Shown here: one piece after another, positions 15,514-24,674 of the stretch
How positions within the stretch are numbered: the stretch's first letter is position 1
Layout: the number at the start of each line of letters is the position of its first letter
Source of the DNA: an uncultured Desulfuromonadales bacterium
GTDB taxonomy: Bacteria > Desulfobacterota > Desulfuromonadia > Geobacterales > Pseudopelobacteraceae
Length of the DNA stretch: 64,000 nt
Assembly (NCBI GenBank): GCA_903868145.1
Contig: CAIPTY010000087.1
Coordinates: 62,001-126,000 of the forward strand
Reading direction: 5' to 3'
Program-made: the position numbers and the translations under genes
The notes under the pieces: generated by a model
Seen by the model: only the letters and a program-made list of their open reading frames with translations
Told to the model about the DNA's origin: nothing
Databases searched by the model: none

Positions 15514-16239
15514 CTAACCTTTTCCTGAAATGCGCCTCACAAGCGTGCCCAGTCTCAGTTTCCAGACAAGAATAACCGCTTCGCGCACAATTTTCTTTGA
15601 CATTTTGGAGCTTCCGGCATGGCGATCAATGAATATGATCGGCACCTCGACAATTTTAAGGCCTTTTTCCCTGCAGCGATAATTCATTTCGATCTGAAAC
15701 GAATAGCCATCTGACCTGACCGTATCCAGATCGATGCCCTCCATGGTGGATCTTCGGAAACACTTGAAGCCACTGGTGCAATCCCTGACCGGCAGACCGG
15801 TAATCACACGGGTATAATAACTTGCAAAAACACTCAGCATCAGACGGCGAATAGGCCAGTTGACAACACTGACACCGTTCAGATAGCGTGAACCGATCAC
15901 CAGATCACACTGTTGGATTGTTTCGAGAAAAACCGGAAGCACCCCCGGATCATGGGAAAAATCCGCATCCATCTGAATCAGATAATCCGCGCCCATTTCG
16001 AGCGCCATAGCGAATCCAGCCCGGTACGCCGCCCCCAGGCCAAGCTTGCCGGGACGGTGCATTACCCGAATACGCTGATCCTGAGCCGCCAGCTCGTCTG
16101 CTATTTCACCGGTCCCGTCGGGAGAATTGTCATCAACAAACAGAATCTGCAGCGAGGGGTGTTGAGCAAGAATCTCCACCGCCAGTCTGTGGATGTTATC
16201 CCGTTCATTGTAGGTCGGGATTATAACGATGGCTTTCAC
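15514..16239 (-). CDS. Dolichol-phosphate-mannose-synthase-like glycosyltransferase
   Basis: This 241-residue family 2 glycosyltransferase has the GT-A motifs AIVIIPTYNERDNI at the start, LFVDDNSPDGTG (about 30-41), QMDADFSHDP (about 90-99) and a C-terminal QIEMNYRCREKGLKIVEVPI. It resembles bacterial polyprenol-phosphate mannosyl/glucosyl transferases, which load a sugar on undecaprenyl phosphate. A GTG at 16239 is preferred because aagga precedes it by ten bases and the protein then starts exactly as family members do; the ATG at 16257 has no ribosome site. It lacks the C-terminal membrane domain found in some homologues. Confidence 0.85.
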   Translation of the reverse strand: MKAIVIIPTYNERDNIHRLAVEILAQHPSLQILFVDDNSPDGTGEIADELAAQDQRIRVMHRPGKLGLGAAYRAGFAMALEMGADYLIQMDADFSHDPGVLPVFLETIQQCDLVIGSRYLNGVSVVNWPIRRLMLSVFASYYTRVITGLPVRDCTSGFKCFRRSTMEGIDLDTVRSDGYSFQIEMNYRCREKGLKIVEVPIIFIDRHAGSSKMSKKIVREAVILVWKLRLGTLVRRISGKG

Positions 16240-16331
16240 GTACTCGATTTCCTTCATTCAGACAATTATCCCGGAGGAGGCGCGTAAACTGACAATACGG
16301 GAACGGTTCCGTAAAAGTCAAGGGGTCACTG

Positions 16332-17351
16332 TCATGGGCCTTCCCATAAACCGCCAATCGGGATTCCACACCGGCGGCAGCACCCTCTATCCAGATCATT
16401 TGCCATAATCCGGTAGCCCCTGCGACGGATTAGCACGGCGCCGCATCCCGGACAGCAGGTGTTTTCAATCCCTCCCTCGCAATTGCCCACGTAGATAAAA
16501 TGCAGGCCGGCCCGACTGCCCGCATCCACCGCCCGCTGCAGCGAATCTTCGGGAGTAGCCCCTCGATCAACCATCCTGTGCCGGGGGAAAAAACGCGAGA
16601 TATGCCAGGGGACATCAGCTCCCAGTTCTGATACGATGAAGGCTGCCATGTCCTCAAGCTGTTTCTGGCTGTCATTCTCATCCGGGATGATCAGTGAGGT
16701 GATTTCAATCCAGATTCCTCGCCGGTGGAAATCACGGATGCAGCCAAGAACCTGTTCCAGACTGGCACCGGCAATCCTGTGGTAGAACCGGTCATCAAAT
16801 CCCTTGAGATCGATGTTGGCGGCATCAAGATAGGGCGCAAGGGCATCCAGTGCCTCGGGGGTGATGTATCCGTTCGTCACCATGAAGTTCTTCAGACCGA
16901 CTCGAGACGCCAGACGTGCCACCTCGAGCATGTATTCAAAAAAAATTGTAGGCTCTGTATAGGTGTAGGAAATGGATCGGCACCCTGACGCCAAAGCCCG
17001 CCGCACGATTTCTTCGGGCGGAATGTTATGACCGGGAACAGTGCTGTCACTACCGGGGTCATACTGGGCGATGGCGTGATTCTGACAGTGCCGACAGGTA
17101 AAATTGCAGCCTGCAGTGGCAATTGAATAGGTTGTGGTGCCCGGCAGGACGTGGAACAGCGGTTTTTTTTCAACCGGATCAACCTGTTCGGCCACAACGT
17201 TCCCGTACACCAGCGACACGAGTATGCCGCCATGATTTTCACGAACATGACAGATGCCTCTTCCACCCGGAACAATGCTGCAACGGTGGCGGCAAAGAGA
17301 GCATCTGACTGAGCCGTCCGGATTTTTTTCATAAAATAACGCTTCCTGCAT
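16332..17351 (-). CDS. amrS: AmmeMemoRadiSam system radical SAM enzyme
   Basis: With the ATG at 17351 the protein has 339 residues; the frame stays open 76 codons further but without homologous content. The N-terminus has a CSLCRHRC cysteine pair typical of this subfamily. The radical SAM motif is CNFTCRHC (cysteines 82, 86, 89), followed by YTYTEPTIFFEYM and a C-terminal cysteine-rich tail (CCPGCG, CCRRCG). The family reaction is not established here; members occur with AmmeMemoRadiSam proteins A and B, which are not in this window. Confidence 0.88.
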   Translation of the reverse strand: MQEALFYEKNPDGSVRCSLCRHRCSIVPGGRGICHVRENHGGILVSLVYGNVVAEQVDPVEKKPLFHVLPGTTTYSIATAGCNFTCRHCQNHAIAQYDPGSDSTVPGHNIPPEEIVRRALASGCRSISYTYTEPTIFFEYMLEVARLASRVGLKNFMVTNGYITPEALDALAPYLDAANIDLKGFDDRFYHRIAGASLEQVLGCIRDFHRRGIWIEITSLIIPDENDSQKQLEDMAAFIVSELGADVPWHISRFFPRHRMVDRGATPEDSLQRAVDAGSRAGLHFIYVGNCEGGIENTCCPGCGAVLIRRRGYRIMANDLDRGCCRRCGIPIGGLWEGP

Positions 17352-17508
17352 AAAGACCCGCCTGACCTGTTGCAATTGTTCATATTTTACCGTATAAAGC
17401 TGCAAAAGGCAATTCAGGCATGCCTGTACTGGAAACTGAGTCCATGCACCCTGAATTGTACCGCTTTTTAGGTCAATTCTCCCATTCCCTTGACAACGGA
17501 GTAGCCAG

Positions 17509-17832
17509 ATGCGCCGGAAATGTACACTACAAATTACCCTTGTTCTGATCGGAACCCTTGCGGTTGCCGGGTGCGGCAAAAAAGAGCAGCGCCACCTTTA
17601 CACCAACAAGCAGGACTGTCTGGACGACTGGAACAAAGATCCCAAAAGCTGTGAGGAGGTCCCGCCCACCAGCACGGATCATCGCTCGAACGCCCACTAT
17701 TACTACGGCCCCTGGTTCCGATCCGGTACTGTTCTGAATAGCGGCCAGGGCAGCCGAGCCATTCGCACCATGAGCGTTTCGCGCGGCGGTTTCGGCAGCC
17801 TGGGCGGATTTCATTCTTCCGGTGGCAGTTGA
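17509..17832 (+). CDS. YgiB/YjfM-like (DUF1190) lipoprotein
   Basis: The 107-residue product has a lipoprotein signal peptide ending at the lipobox VAGC (cysteine 22), then a DCLDDWNKDPKSCE segment and a serine/glycine-rich C-terminus (GGFGSLGGFHSSGGS), the layout of DUF1190 proteins. In E. coli, ygiB-ygiC and yjfM-yjfC pair a DUF1190 protein with a glutathionylspermidine-synthase-like ATP-grasp enzyme. Here the same enzyme gene starts two bases after this stop and a yjfL-like gene follows. Function is not known; it may be a substrate of the enzyme. Confidence 0.75.
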   Translation: MRRKCTLQITLVLIGTLAVAGCGKKEQRHLYTNKQDCLDDWNKDPKSCEEVPPTSTDHRSNAHYYYGPWFRSGTVLNSGQGSRAIRTMSVSRGGFGSLGGFHSSGGS

Positions 17833-17834
17833 TC

Positions 17835-18962
17835 ATGGAACGGATTGTCACACCACCCCGTTTTGACTGGCAGGAGAAGGTCGAATCAAGCGGGATGAAT
17901 TATCATACCATTGATGGGCAGACATACTGGGATGAGACAGCCTATTATTCCTTCTCATCTTCTGAAATTGACCAGCTTGAGTCGGCCACGGCCGAACTCC
18001 ATGAAATCTGCATCAGGGCCGCTGAAAAGGTCATCACGCAAAAACTGTACGATAAGCTGATGATCCCTCCCCAGGCCATACCGCTCATCGAGCGTTCCTG
18101 GGAAAATGATGAGCCGTCAATACTTGGACGATTTGATCTTGCCTACGATGGCCACTCTCCGCCAAAAATGCTTGAGTATAATGCGGACACCCCCACTGCC
18201 CTCCTGGAGGCGAGTGTCATCCAGTGGTTCTGGCTCAGGGAACGCTTTCCCGAAGCCGATCAGTTCAACTCCATCCACGAAAAACTGATCGAGGGGTGGA
18301 AGGATCTGGCACAGAATCTTGCACAACCGCTCTTCTTCGGCTGCGTCAAGGATGCCCCCGAAGACTTCGGCAACCTGGAGTACCTGAGAGACACCGCCAT
18401 TCAGGCAGGGATTCAGACCGAACTGGTCTCCGTCGAGGATCTCGGCTACGATTCGATCAACAACCAGTATGTGGACACTCGCGACAATGTGATTGCAAGC
18501 ATCTTCAAGCTCTATCCCTGGGAATGGCTGATGAACGAGTTTTTCGGGCGCTATCTGGAAAAGAGCGGCATCATCATGATCGAGCCGGCCTGGAAAATGA
18601 TTCTCAGCAACAAGGGCATTCTGCCGATCGTGTGGGATATGAATCCCCGTCACCCCAACCTTCTGGAAGCGAGTTTCGATGCCGGTCACTTCAGCGACAA
18701 TTTTGTTTCCAAACCGCTTCTTTCCCGCGAGGGGGCAAACATCACCATCCATAGCAATGGTTCTGTCAAGGACTTCGAGGGATCGTACGGCGGTAACGGG
18801 TTAATCTATCAGGAACTTGCCAGGATGCCATCAATGGGAGGCAATTACCCGGTGATCGGCTCGTGGATGATCTACGGCGAACCAGCCGGCATCGGCATCC
18901 GTGAAGATACCGGCGAGGTGACCACCAACGCGAGCCGTTTTGTCCCTCACCTGTTCAGCTAG
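17835..18962 (+). CDS. ygiC: Glutathionylspermidine-synthase-like ATP-grasp enzyme (YgiC/YjfC)
   Basis: This 375-residue protein matches the C-terminal synthase domain of the family: RFDLAYDGHSPPKMLEYNADTPTALLEA near 100, then KLYPWEWLMNEFFG, IEPAWKMILSNKGILPIVW and a final PVIGSWMIYGEPAGIGIREDTG, forming the ATP-grasp site. It lacks the amidase domain of full glutathionylspermidine synthetase, so it probably ligates another amine or peptide. ATG 17835 is preferred over the in-frame TTG at 17829. It is flanked by YgiB-like and YjfL-like genes, a module also seen in enterobacteria. Confidence 0.9.
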   Translation: MERIVTPPRFDWQEKVESSGMNYHTIDGQTYWDETAYYSFSSSEIDQLESATAELHEICIRAAEKVITQKLYDKLMIPPQAIPLIERSWENDEPSILGRFDLAYDGHSPPKMLEYNADTPTALLEASVIQWFWLRERFPEADQFNSIHEKLIEGWKDLAQNLAQPLFFGCVKDAPEDFGNLEYLRDTAIQAGIQTELVSVEDLGYDSINNQYVDTRDNVIASIFKLYPWEWLMNEFFGRYLEKSGIIMIEPAWKMILSNKGILPIVWDMNPRHPNLLEASFDAGHFSDNFVSKPLLSREGANITIHSNGSVKDFEGSYGGNGLIYQELARMPSMGGNYPVIGSWMIYGEPAGIGIREDTGEVTTNASRFVPHLFS

Positions 18963-19016
18963 GGATACGGCACGCGGCAGCACCGTTATAAATCTGTAAA
19001 AATAAGGAGGTTGGCA

Positions 19017-19430
19017 ATGCAAGGCACGCTGCTCGATTCGTTGTCAGGACTGGTTAATTTCGGCACGTATTTTGGTTCCGCACTGGGGTTTGTGGTGGTT
19101 TTCAGTCTGGTCTACTTCTGGATCACACCATTTGACGAGATGAAACTTATTCATGAGGGCAAGGTAGCCCCGGCAATCAGCTTCGGCGGGGCATTGATAG
19201 GATTCGTACTGCCTCTTTACAGCGCCATAACCCACAGTGTCGGCTTCATCGACATGCTGATCTGGGCCATCGTGGCCATGGTGATGCAATTCACGGTGTT
19301 CGGGGTTGTGAAACTGTTTTTCAAGGATCTGGTGCGCGAGATAGAAAACGACCACTGCGCCGCCGCCACGCTGCTGGCCTTCATTTCCGTAGCAATCGGA
19401 CTGCTGAATGCCGCCAGCATGACATACTGA
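19017..19430 (+). CDS. YjfL-like (DUF350) inner membrane protein
   Basis: The product has 137 residues and four predicted membrane helices (about 15-36, 48-72, 78-98, 113-135) with the DUF350 feature FGGALIGFVLPLYSAI. The ATG follows a perfect AAGGAGG by six bases. In E. coli, yjfL, yjfM and yjfC lie together; this gene follows the ygiC-like gene by 54 bases, giving the same triad. Function is unknown; the triad suggests an envelope modification system. Confidence 0.82.
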   Translation: MQGTLLDSLSGLVNFGTYFGSALGFVVVFSLVYFWITPFDEMKLIHEGKVAPAISFGGALIGFVLPLYSAITHSVGFIDMLIWAIVAMVMQFTVFGVVKLFFKDLVREIENDHCAAATLLAFISVAIGLLNAASMTY

Positions 19431-19433
19431 CGT

Positions 19434-20522
19434 TCAGGATCGCAGCGAACCATTCCGGTAGAAAGGCAGTTCACATACCGTTGCGGTCATGCTGATCCGT
19501 TCGTGGCTGATATCCAGTACGGTACCAAGTGCCGAAAATTCAGGCCTGACAAAACCAATGCCGATACCGTATCCGGCCATGGGTGAAAAGACGCCGCTGG
19601 TGACGGTTCCGATCCGCTGTTCACCGCTATAAATCTCATAATCATGCCGTGGCGCGCGCCGGTTCGACGTTTGAAAAGCGACTTTTTTCCGCGCAACACC
19701 CTGCTCTTTCTGCTGCAGCAAGGCTTCCTTACCGATGAAATTCGTGTCGAAATTGACAAACCCCTCCAGTCCTGCCTCCAGAGGCGTGGCGGCCTCGTCA
19801 ATATCATTGCCGTACAGCGAATAGCCAACCTCCAGACGCAGCACGTCACGCGCTCCGAGACCGGCCGGCCTGACCCGCTCGTCCCTTAGAAGCAGATCCC
19901 ACAGTTCGGCAGTTTTATCGGAAGGGAGAAATATCTCGTACCCCAGTTCTCCGGTATAGCCGGTCCGGCTGACGATAGCTTCCGTGCCGAGGATGTTCAT
20001 GGGGATGAATTTGAAATAGGGAATCGACACCACCTGATCGCCGAAGGCCGAGACCAGTACATCACGGGAGAGCGGTCCCTGAATATCCAGCTTGCCGGTG
20101 GCCGCAGAAATATCCGTGAAGGAACCGCCAAGAAGTCTGGACTTGATGGCGGCAAAATCCTTGGGTGCGGTGGCGGCGTTGACAACAATCATAACCTTGT
20201 CTTCCGTCAACCGGAACACGATAAGGTCGTCGATGATACCGCCCCGGTCGTTGAGGAGAAATCCGTATCGTGAACGTCCGACAGGGATTGTCTTCACGGA
20301 AAATGTAAAGACATCCTCAAGCCCTGCGGTCTCGAAATCACCCTGGAACAGAAACTCTCCCATGTGGCAGATATCAAAGAGTGAGGCCTTGGTACGGCAC
20401 CAGATGTGTTCGGCAATGATGCCTTCATACTGGATCGGCATGTCCCATCCGCCAAACGGTGCCATAAGGGCTTTCAGATCACGATGCCTGCTGCATATCG
20501 GTGTCTGCTGTAACTTTTCCAC
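19434..20522 (-). CDS. gcvT: Aminomethyltransferase, T protein of glycine cleavage
   Basis: The 362-residue protein shows GcvT motifs: PFGGWDMPIQYEGIIAEH, VFDICHMGEF-like SLFDICHMGEF, DIQGPLSRDVL, SRTGYTGELGYEIF, RDVLRLEVGYSLYG and a C-terminal GTVTSGVFSPMAGYGIGIGFV. GcvT transfers the aminomethyl carbon from the H protein to tetrahydrofolate. A GTG at 20522 is preferred since GGAG precedes it by seven bases; a TTG at 20528 is too close. It is separated by 23 kb from gcvH-gcvPA-gcvPB. No glycine riboswitch was seen upstream. Confidence 0.95.
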   Translation of the reverse strand: MEKLQQTPICSRHRDLKALMAPFGGWDMPIQYEGIIAEHIWCRTKASLFDICHMGEFLFQGDFETAGLEDVFTFSVKTIPVGRSRYGFLLNDRGGIIDDLIVFRLTEDKVMIVVNAATAPKDFAAIKSRLLGGSFTDISAATGKLDIQGPLSRDVLVSAFGDQVVSIPYFKFIPMNILGTEAIVSRTGYTGELGYEIFLPSDKTAELWDLLLRDERVRPAGLGARDVLRLEVGYSLYGNDIDEAATPLEAGLEGFVNFDTNFIGKEALLQQKEQGVARKKVAFQTSNRRAPRHDYEIYSGEQRIGTVTSGVFSPMAGYGIGIGFVRPEFSALGTVLDISHERISMTATVCELPFYRNGSLRS

Positions 20523-20539
20523 GATCAATCTCCGTTCTT

Positions 20540-21022
20540 TCAGTGCTGTTTGTAGGAGTTGTGCATCTTGCGGGAGGTGTGTCTGCCTTTTTTCCCGGAT
20601 GCCCCGGAAAGTGCAAGGACATCGCTCAGCTGCATCTTCCAGATATTTTCTTCAAGGCTGAGCTTGAACTCACGGGTGCTGGACTCGGGGCTTCCGGGTG
20701 ACCCTTCCAGGCCGATCCTGGCATATACCGTTGCCTGGGTACGTTTTTCGTTCAGCACCTTGAAGTTTTCCAGCTTTTGAAAACAGCAGGCCGGCCGGAT
20801 GGAGGTGTCTTTCATTTTCCTGATGAACTGTTCCCTTGACGTCTTACCCCGTCGCGCCAGCCGTTCATACAGCTGTTCATGACGCCCCTCCCGCCAGAGA
20901 TCGAGGGTTTCCGACATTGACTTTTCCTGGGCTGTCTGCGCTGTCTCGGCTCCGACGGGATCTACCGGAACTACCAGGGTTATCAAAAGCAAAAGAGCGG
21001 TGAATACGAATTTAACAGGCAT
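20540..21022 (-). CDS. Secreted protein of unknown function upstream of gcvT
   Basis: Start at 21022 follows aggaggtgcgagcag and yields 160 residues with a signal peptide (1-24, cleaved near VGA-ET). The mature part has a helical repeat-like region (SETLDLWREGRHEQLYERLARRGKTSREQF) and a C-terminal strand-rich part (KVLNEKRTQATVYARIGL and FKLSLEENIWKMQLSDVLAL), resembling an NTF2-like or DUF4864-type fold. It ends 17 bases before gcvT and may share its transcript, but has no evident link to glycine metabolism. Confidence 0.7.
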   Translation of the reverse strand: MPVKFVFTALLLLITLVVPVDPVGAETAQTAQEKSMSETLDLWREGRHEQLYERLARRGKTSREQFIRKMKDTSIRPACCFQKLENFKVLNEKRTQATVYARIGLEGSPGSPESSTREFKLSLEENIWKMQLSDVLALSGASGKKGRHTSRKMHNSYKQH

Positions 21023-21210
21023 CTGCTCGCACCTCCTGATTGTGACCATTGAATTTGCGCATGGTAATGCAATTACAATCTCCGCGCAACCTGAAAAAGG
21101 CGCCTGTAAAACAATACACACTCAATATTCGAAACTGCAGGTTTTACTTGAGATAATGTAAATATACGCTAGAATGGCGACGATAATCAGTTTTGAAAAG
21201 GGGTGAGACC

Positions 21211-22449
21211 ATGGAATGTCAAGACGACAAGCTCCGTAAAATTCTCGATCTCGGCTTCGAGATTTCACAGATCAAGGACATCGACCTGCTGCTTGAGAAG
21301 ATTCTAAGCGAGGCTCGTTCCTTCACCAACTGCGATGCCGGTTCGATCTACATCAAGGAAGGAGACAACCTCAGGTTCAGCTATGCCCAGAATGACACCA
21401 TGCTGCGCCAATTGCCGCCCGGTAGAAAATTACCCTATTCCACCTTCAGTGTACCTATCAGCAGCAACTCAATCGCCGGTAATGTGGCATTAAATGGCGA
21501 AATCCTCAACATAGACGATGTCTACGAGATCGCCGACGCCTACCCCTTCTCTTTTAACCGTTCATATGACGACAAAACCGGCTATCGTACCCGTTCGATG
21601 CTGACCATACCGCTTAAAAACTTTCGCGGAGATGTGATCGGTGTACTCCAACTTATCAATGCAATGGACGTCAATGGCACGGTAATTCCCTTCGCCCGGG
21701 AGGACGAGGAAATCATCATCTACTTCGCCAACAACGCGGCCAACGCGGTCGAACGAGCAAAAATGACGCGGGAAATCATCCTGCGCATGAACAAGATGGC
21801 CGAGATGCGGGATCCCAAGGAAACCGGCCCGCATGTCAACCGGGTGGCTTCCTACTCGGTAACGCTCTACGAGGCATGGGCACGCAAAAAAGGGGTATCG
21901 CAGGACGAGATCGACAAGAGCCGCGATGTGCTGCGCATGTCCGCCATGCTGCACGATGTGGGCAAGGTGGCAATTTCAGACATGATTCTGAAAAAACCGG
22001 GGCGCTTTACACCCGAGGAATTCCAGGTTATGAAACTGCATACCCTCTTCGGGTCGAACCTTTTTTCCGATGTGTATTCGGATTTTGATGAATCGGCCGG
22101 CGTCGTTGCGCTCAATCATCACGAGCGATGGGATGGCAAGGGGTATCCCGGCTATATCGACCCCCGCACCCAGGAGCCGTTGCCCGGCTACGAGACCGAA
22201 AACGGCGCTGCCCGCGGCAAGCAGGGGGACGAGATACCGCTCTTCGGCAGAATTGTGGCTCTGGCGGATGTGTATGACGCGCTTTCATGTCGTCGCTGCT
22301 ACAAAGAAGCCTGGGATGAAAATGAGGTGTTGAATGCTATCCGGGACGAGGCGGGTAAACAGTTTGACCCGGAACTTGTGGAGATATTCCTGGAGTGTGT
22401 CGATTCGTTCAAGCAGATAGAAAAGCTGTACCCGGACGAGCACGAATAG
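21211..22449 (+). CDS. GAF-HD-GYP c-di-GMP phosphodiesterase
   Basis: The 412-residue protein has an N-terminal GAF domain (about 10-185: CDAGSIYIKEGD, TGYRTRSMLTIPL) and a C-terminal HD-GYP domain. HD-GYP shows RMSAMLHDVGKVAI, then LHTLFG, ALNHHERWDGKGYPG and ALADVYDALSCRRCYK. The HHERWDGKGYP motif is complete, so hydrolysis of cyclic di-GMP is likely, controlled by a ligand of the GAF domain. It stands alone and ends at a strong convergent terminator shared with aroF. A ggggtgag ribosome site supports the ATG. Confidence 0.92.
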   Translation: MECQDDKLRKILDLGFEISQIKDIDLLLEKILSEARSFTNCDAGSIYIKEGDNLRFSYAQNDTMLRQLPPGRKLPYSTFSVPISSNSIAGNVALNGEILNIDDVYEIADAYPFSFNRSYDDKTGYRTRSMLTIPLKNFRGDVIGVLQLINAMDVNGTVIPFAREDEEIIIYFANNAANAVERAKMTREIILRMNKMAEMRDPKETGPHVNRVASYSVTLYEAWARKKGVSQDEIDKSRDVLRMSAMLHDVGKVAISDMILKKPGRFTPEEFQVMKLHTLFGSNLFSDVYSDFDESAGVVALNHHERWDGKGYPGYIDPRTQEPLPGYETENGAARGKQGDEIPLFGRIVALADVYDALSCRRCYKEAWDENEVLNAIRDEAGKQFDPELVEIFLECVDSFKQIEKLYPDEHE

Positions 22450-22488
22450 CGACGGGCGGCATGGGAACCGGTTCCATGCCGCCCGTCG
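22450..22488. terminator. Bidirectional terminator between HD-GYP and DAHP synthase genes
   Basis: A 39-base near-perfect palindrome (arms CGACGGGCGGCATGG and CCATGCCGCCCGTCG) begins directly after the stop of the HD-GYP gene and ends eight bases before the aroF stop. It would stop both convergent transcripts. Confidence 0.8.
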
Positions 22489-22496
22489 TCACCTCG

Positions 22497-23516
22497 CTAG
22501 AGAGTCCTGTCCGCCGCCTCTGCAAACAACCTCAATTTTTTCATCATCAGATCAAACTTGGCGGGTTTCAAGGATTGCGGCCCATCGCTTGAGGCATGCT
22601 CTGGGTCGGGATGCACCTCTACGATCAGGCCATCAGCCCCGGCGGCAACAGACGCATAGCACATGGGGGCGACATAGTGGTGATTGCCGGTGCCATGAGA
22701 TGGATCGATCACCACCGGCAGATGGGTCTTGCCCTTGAGAACCGGAACGGCGGAGAGGTCGAGGGTATTGCGTGTAGCCGTTTCAAAGGTGCGGATGCCC
22801 CGTTCGCAGAGAATCACGGACTGATTCCCTTCGCTCATAATGTATTCCGCGCTCATCAGAAACTCCTGAATCGTCATGGACATGCCACGCTTCAGCAGCA
22901 CCGGTTTTTTCAACTGACCCACCTTTTTCAGCAGCGCAAAGTTCTGCGAATTGCGGGCTCCGATCTGAAGAATATCCGCATACTTGGCCACCAGATCCGC
23001 CGTTTCGGGATTGATTACCTCGGTAACAAAGGGCAGTCCGGTCAGTTCCCGTGCCTTGGCCAGCAGTTTCAGGCCCTCCTCTTCAAGTCCCTGAAACGAG
23101 TAAGGCGATGTTCTCGGCTTGAAAGCTCCCCCGCGAAGGATGTGCGCTCCCGACTGTTTGACCGCCATCGCAGAATCGATGATCTGCCGCTCACTCTCCA
23201 CCGAGCAGGGCCCTGCCATGATGATGATCCGGTTGCCGCCAATGGCGACATCGTCGCTGATCCTCACCACGCTTGCTTCCTTCCTGACCTCTTTCGAGGC
23301 CAGCTTGTACGGCTGAAGAATCGGCACCACATTTTCCACTCCGTGCAGCGATTCCAGTGACTGCAACACCGCCTTGCCCCGTTCATCGCCGATTGCACCG
23401 ATAACATCCCGGGTTTCGCCATGGATCACATGCGGCTTGTAGCCGAGTTCCCTGATCCGCTTCAGCACCTCATCCTTGTCCTTTTTTGCAGCACCTGCCT
23501 TCATAACGATAATCAT
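22497..23516 (-). CDS. aroF: 3-deoxy-7-phosphoheptulonate synthase (DAHP synthase, type I beta)
   Basis: The 339-residue protein has an N-terminal ferredoxin-like regulatory domain (about 1-70) joined to a TIM-barrel: [64 protein letters not shown] and [18 protein letters not shown]. It condenses phosphoenolpyruvate and erythrose 4-phosphate, the first step to aromatic amino acids; the N-terminal domain usually confers feedback control. ATG follows aaggagcggtac. Its neighbours include trpE at 24.7 kb. Confidence 0.95.
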   Translation of the reverse strand: MIIVMKAGAAKKDKDEVLKRIRELGYKPHVIHGETRDVIGAIGDERGKAVLQSLESLHGVENVVPILQPYKLASKEVRKEASVVRISDDVAIGGNRIIIMAGPCSVESERQIIDSAMAVKQSGAHILRGGAFKPRTSPYSFQGLEEEGLKLLAKARELTGLPFVTEVINPETADLVAKYADILQIGARNSQNFALLKKVGQLKKPVLLKRGMSMTIQEFLMSAEYIMSEGNQSVILCERGIRTFETATRNTLDLSAVPVLKGKTHLPVVIDPSHGTGNHHYVAPMCYASVAAGADGLIVEVHPDPEHASSDGPQSLKPAKFDLMMKKLRLFAEAADRTL

Positions 23517-23554
23517 GTACCGCTCCTTGTTTATTGAATACTGCCAGAACCAGC

Positions 23555-24499
23555 CTACGAGGTCAGCTCATCGGCCATTTTTACCAGATCGGGCAGATCG
23601 GGCTTGCTCAGGATGCAGTTTGCTCCCAGTCCGATCCACTTGCGCCGGTTGTCATCGGAGGCAAGGGAAGAGAAGATGGCGATGGGCAGATCCTTGAGAA
23701 GTTCTTCCCTGCGCACCAGCGACGTCAGGTGCAAACCGTCCATCTGCGGCATCTCCACATCGGTGATCAGCATCCTGATCTGCGACCGGACATCGGAGCC
23801 GTCCAGTTCAGACTGTTTGATAATCTTCTGGAACATGTCCCAGGCGATGGCCCCATTCTCAGCCTCCAGAACAGTATAGCCGGCGCCCCGTAAAGTTTTA
23901 CAGAGGGTAGTGCGTATAAATACCGAATCATCTACCACAAGAATAGTTCGTTCCGTGCGCCCGGCGCTTTCGACAGAACCCTCCAGCATGGTGATATCCT
24001 CCACCGGCTTGAGTGCGATCTCGGAACAGAGTTCACCAACAATCTTCTCAAAATCAAGCACTAAAATGATCCGGTCATCCATTTTGACCAGACCGGTCAC
24101 CTGGTCACTGTGTACCGACTTGGCCGGAGGTTCGACGTTTTTCCAGGAGATCCGGTATATGCGTGAAACCGAGTGCACCAGCACCCCCACCATCAGATTG
24201 TTGAACTCCAGCACAACCACCCGGTCGGCCTTGAGATCCCCGGTTTCCTTGTTGAGCACCTGCGCCAGGTTGATAATGGTAATGACCTTGTCGCGCAACT
24301 GGATCATTCCCTCCACGCCGGGCTTGGAGTTGACGACCCGCGACATTTTCGGCAGGTGGATGATCTCCCGCACCTTGGCAACATTGACGCCGTAGTAGCA
24401 CGGAATCACGTCACCATGCCAATCCATTTCATCGATCCTGAACTCGACGATCTCGAGCTCGTTCGTGTCGCTTTCCAGAAGAATATTGCTCTGTCTCAT
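23555..24499 (-). CDS. cheV: Chemotaxis protein CheV (CheW-receiver fusion)
   Basis: The ATG at 24499 gives 314 residues. The N-terminal CheW domain (about 10-165) contains [22 protein letters not shown] and [15 protein letters not shown]. The C-terminal receiver domain (about 185-310) begins [19 protein letters not shown], with phosphoacceptor region [14 protein letters not shown] and conserved lysine in CILSKP. CheV couples receptors to CheA and adapts by phosphorylation. A gaggtg ribosome site precedes this ATG; the frame extends 14 codons further without one. Confidence 0.93.
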   Translation of the reverse strand: MRQSNILLESDTNELEIVEFRIDEMDWHGDVIPCYYGVNVAKVREIIHLPKMSRVVNSKPGVEGMIQLRDKVITIINLAQVLNKETGDLKADRVVVLEFNNLMVGVLVHSVSRIYRISWKNVEPPAKSVHSDQVTGLVKMDDRIILVLDFEKIVGELCSEIALKPVEDITMLEGSVESAGRTERTILVVDDSVFIRTTLCKTLRGAGYTVLEAENGAIAWDMFQKIIKQSELDGSDVRSQIRMLITDVEMPQMDGLHLTSLVRREELLKDLPIAIFSSLASDDNRRKWIGLGANCILSKPDLPDLVKMADELTS

Positions 24500-24674
24500 T
24501 ATCAGGGCACCTCGCCAAGGAATTGCGGCGGAGTATACCATGAAAATCTGAAAAAGACAGGCTGCTGTATCATGCGGCTGATAAATCGGACAAAATCCGC
24601 TTGTCTTGACTATCCTGACCCTTCTGTGCTAGTTCAATCCATACCGTATCGCACCCAATCCATGGAGCCGTCTC

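Noticed and set aside
22596-23360. Long plus-strand frame (254 codons) opposite aroF
   Set aside because: It is the antisense shadow of DAHP synthase, whose motifs are clear on the minus strand; no ribosome site or recognisable product.
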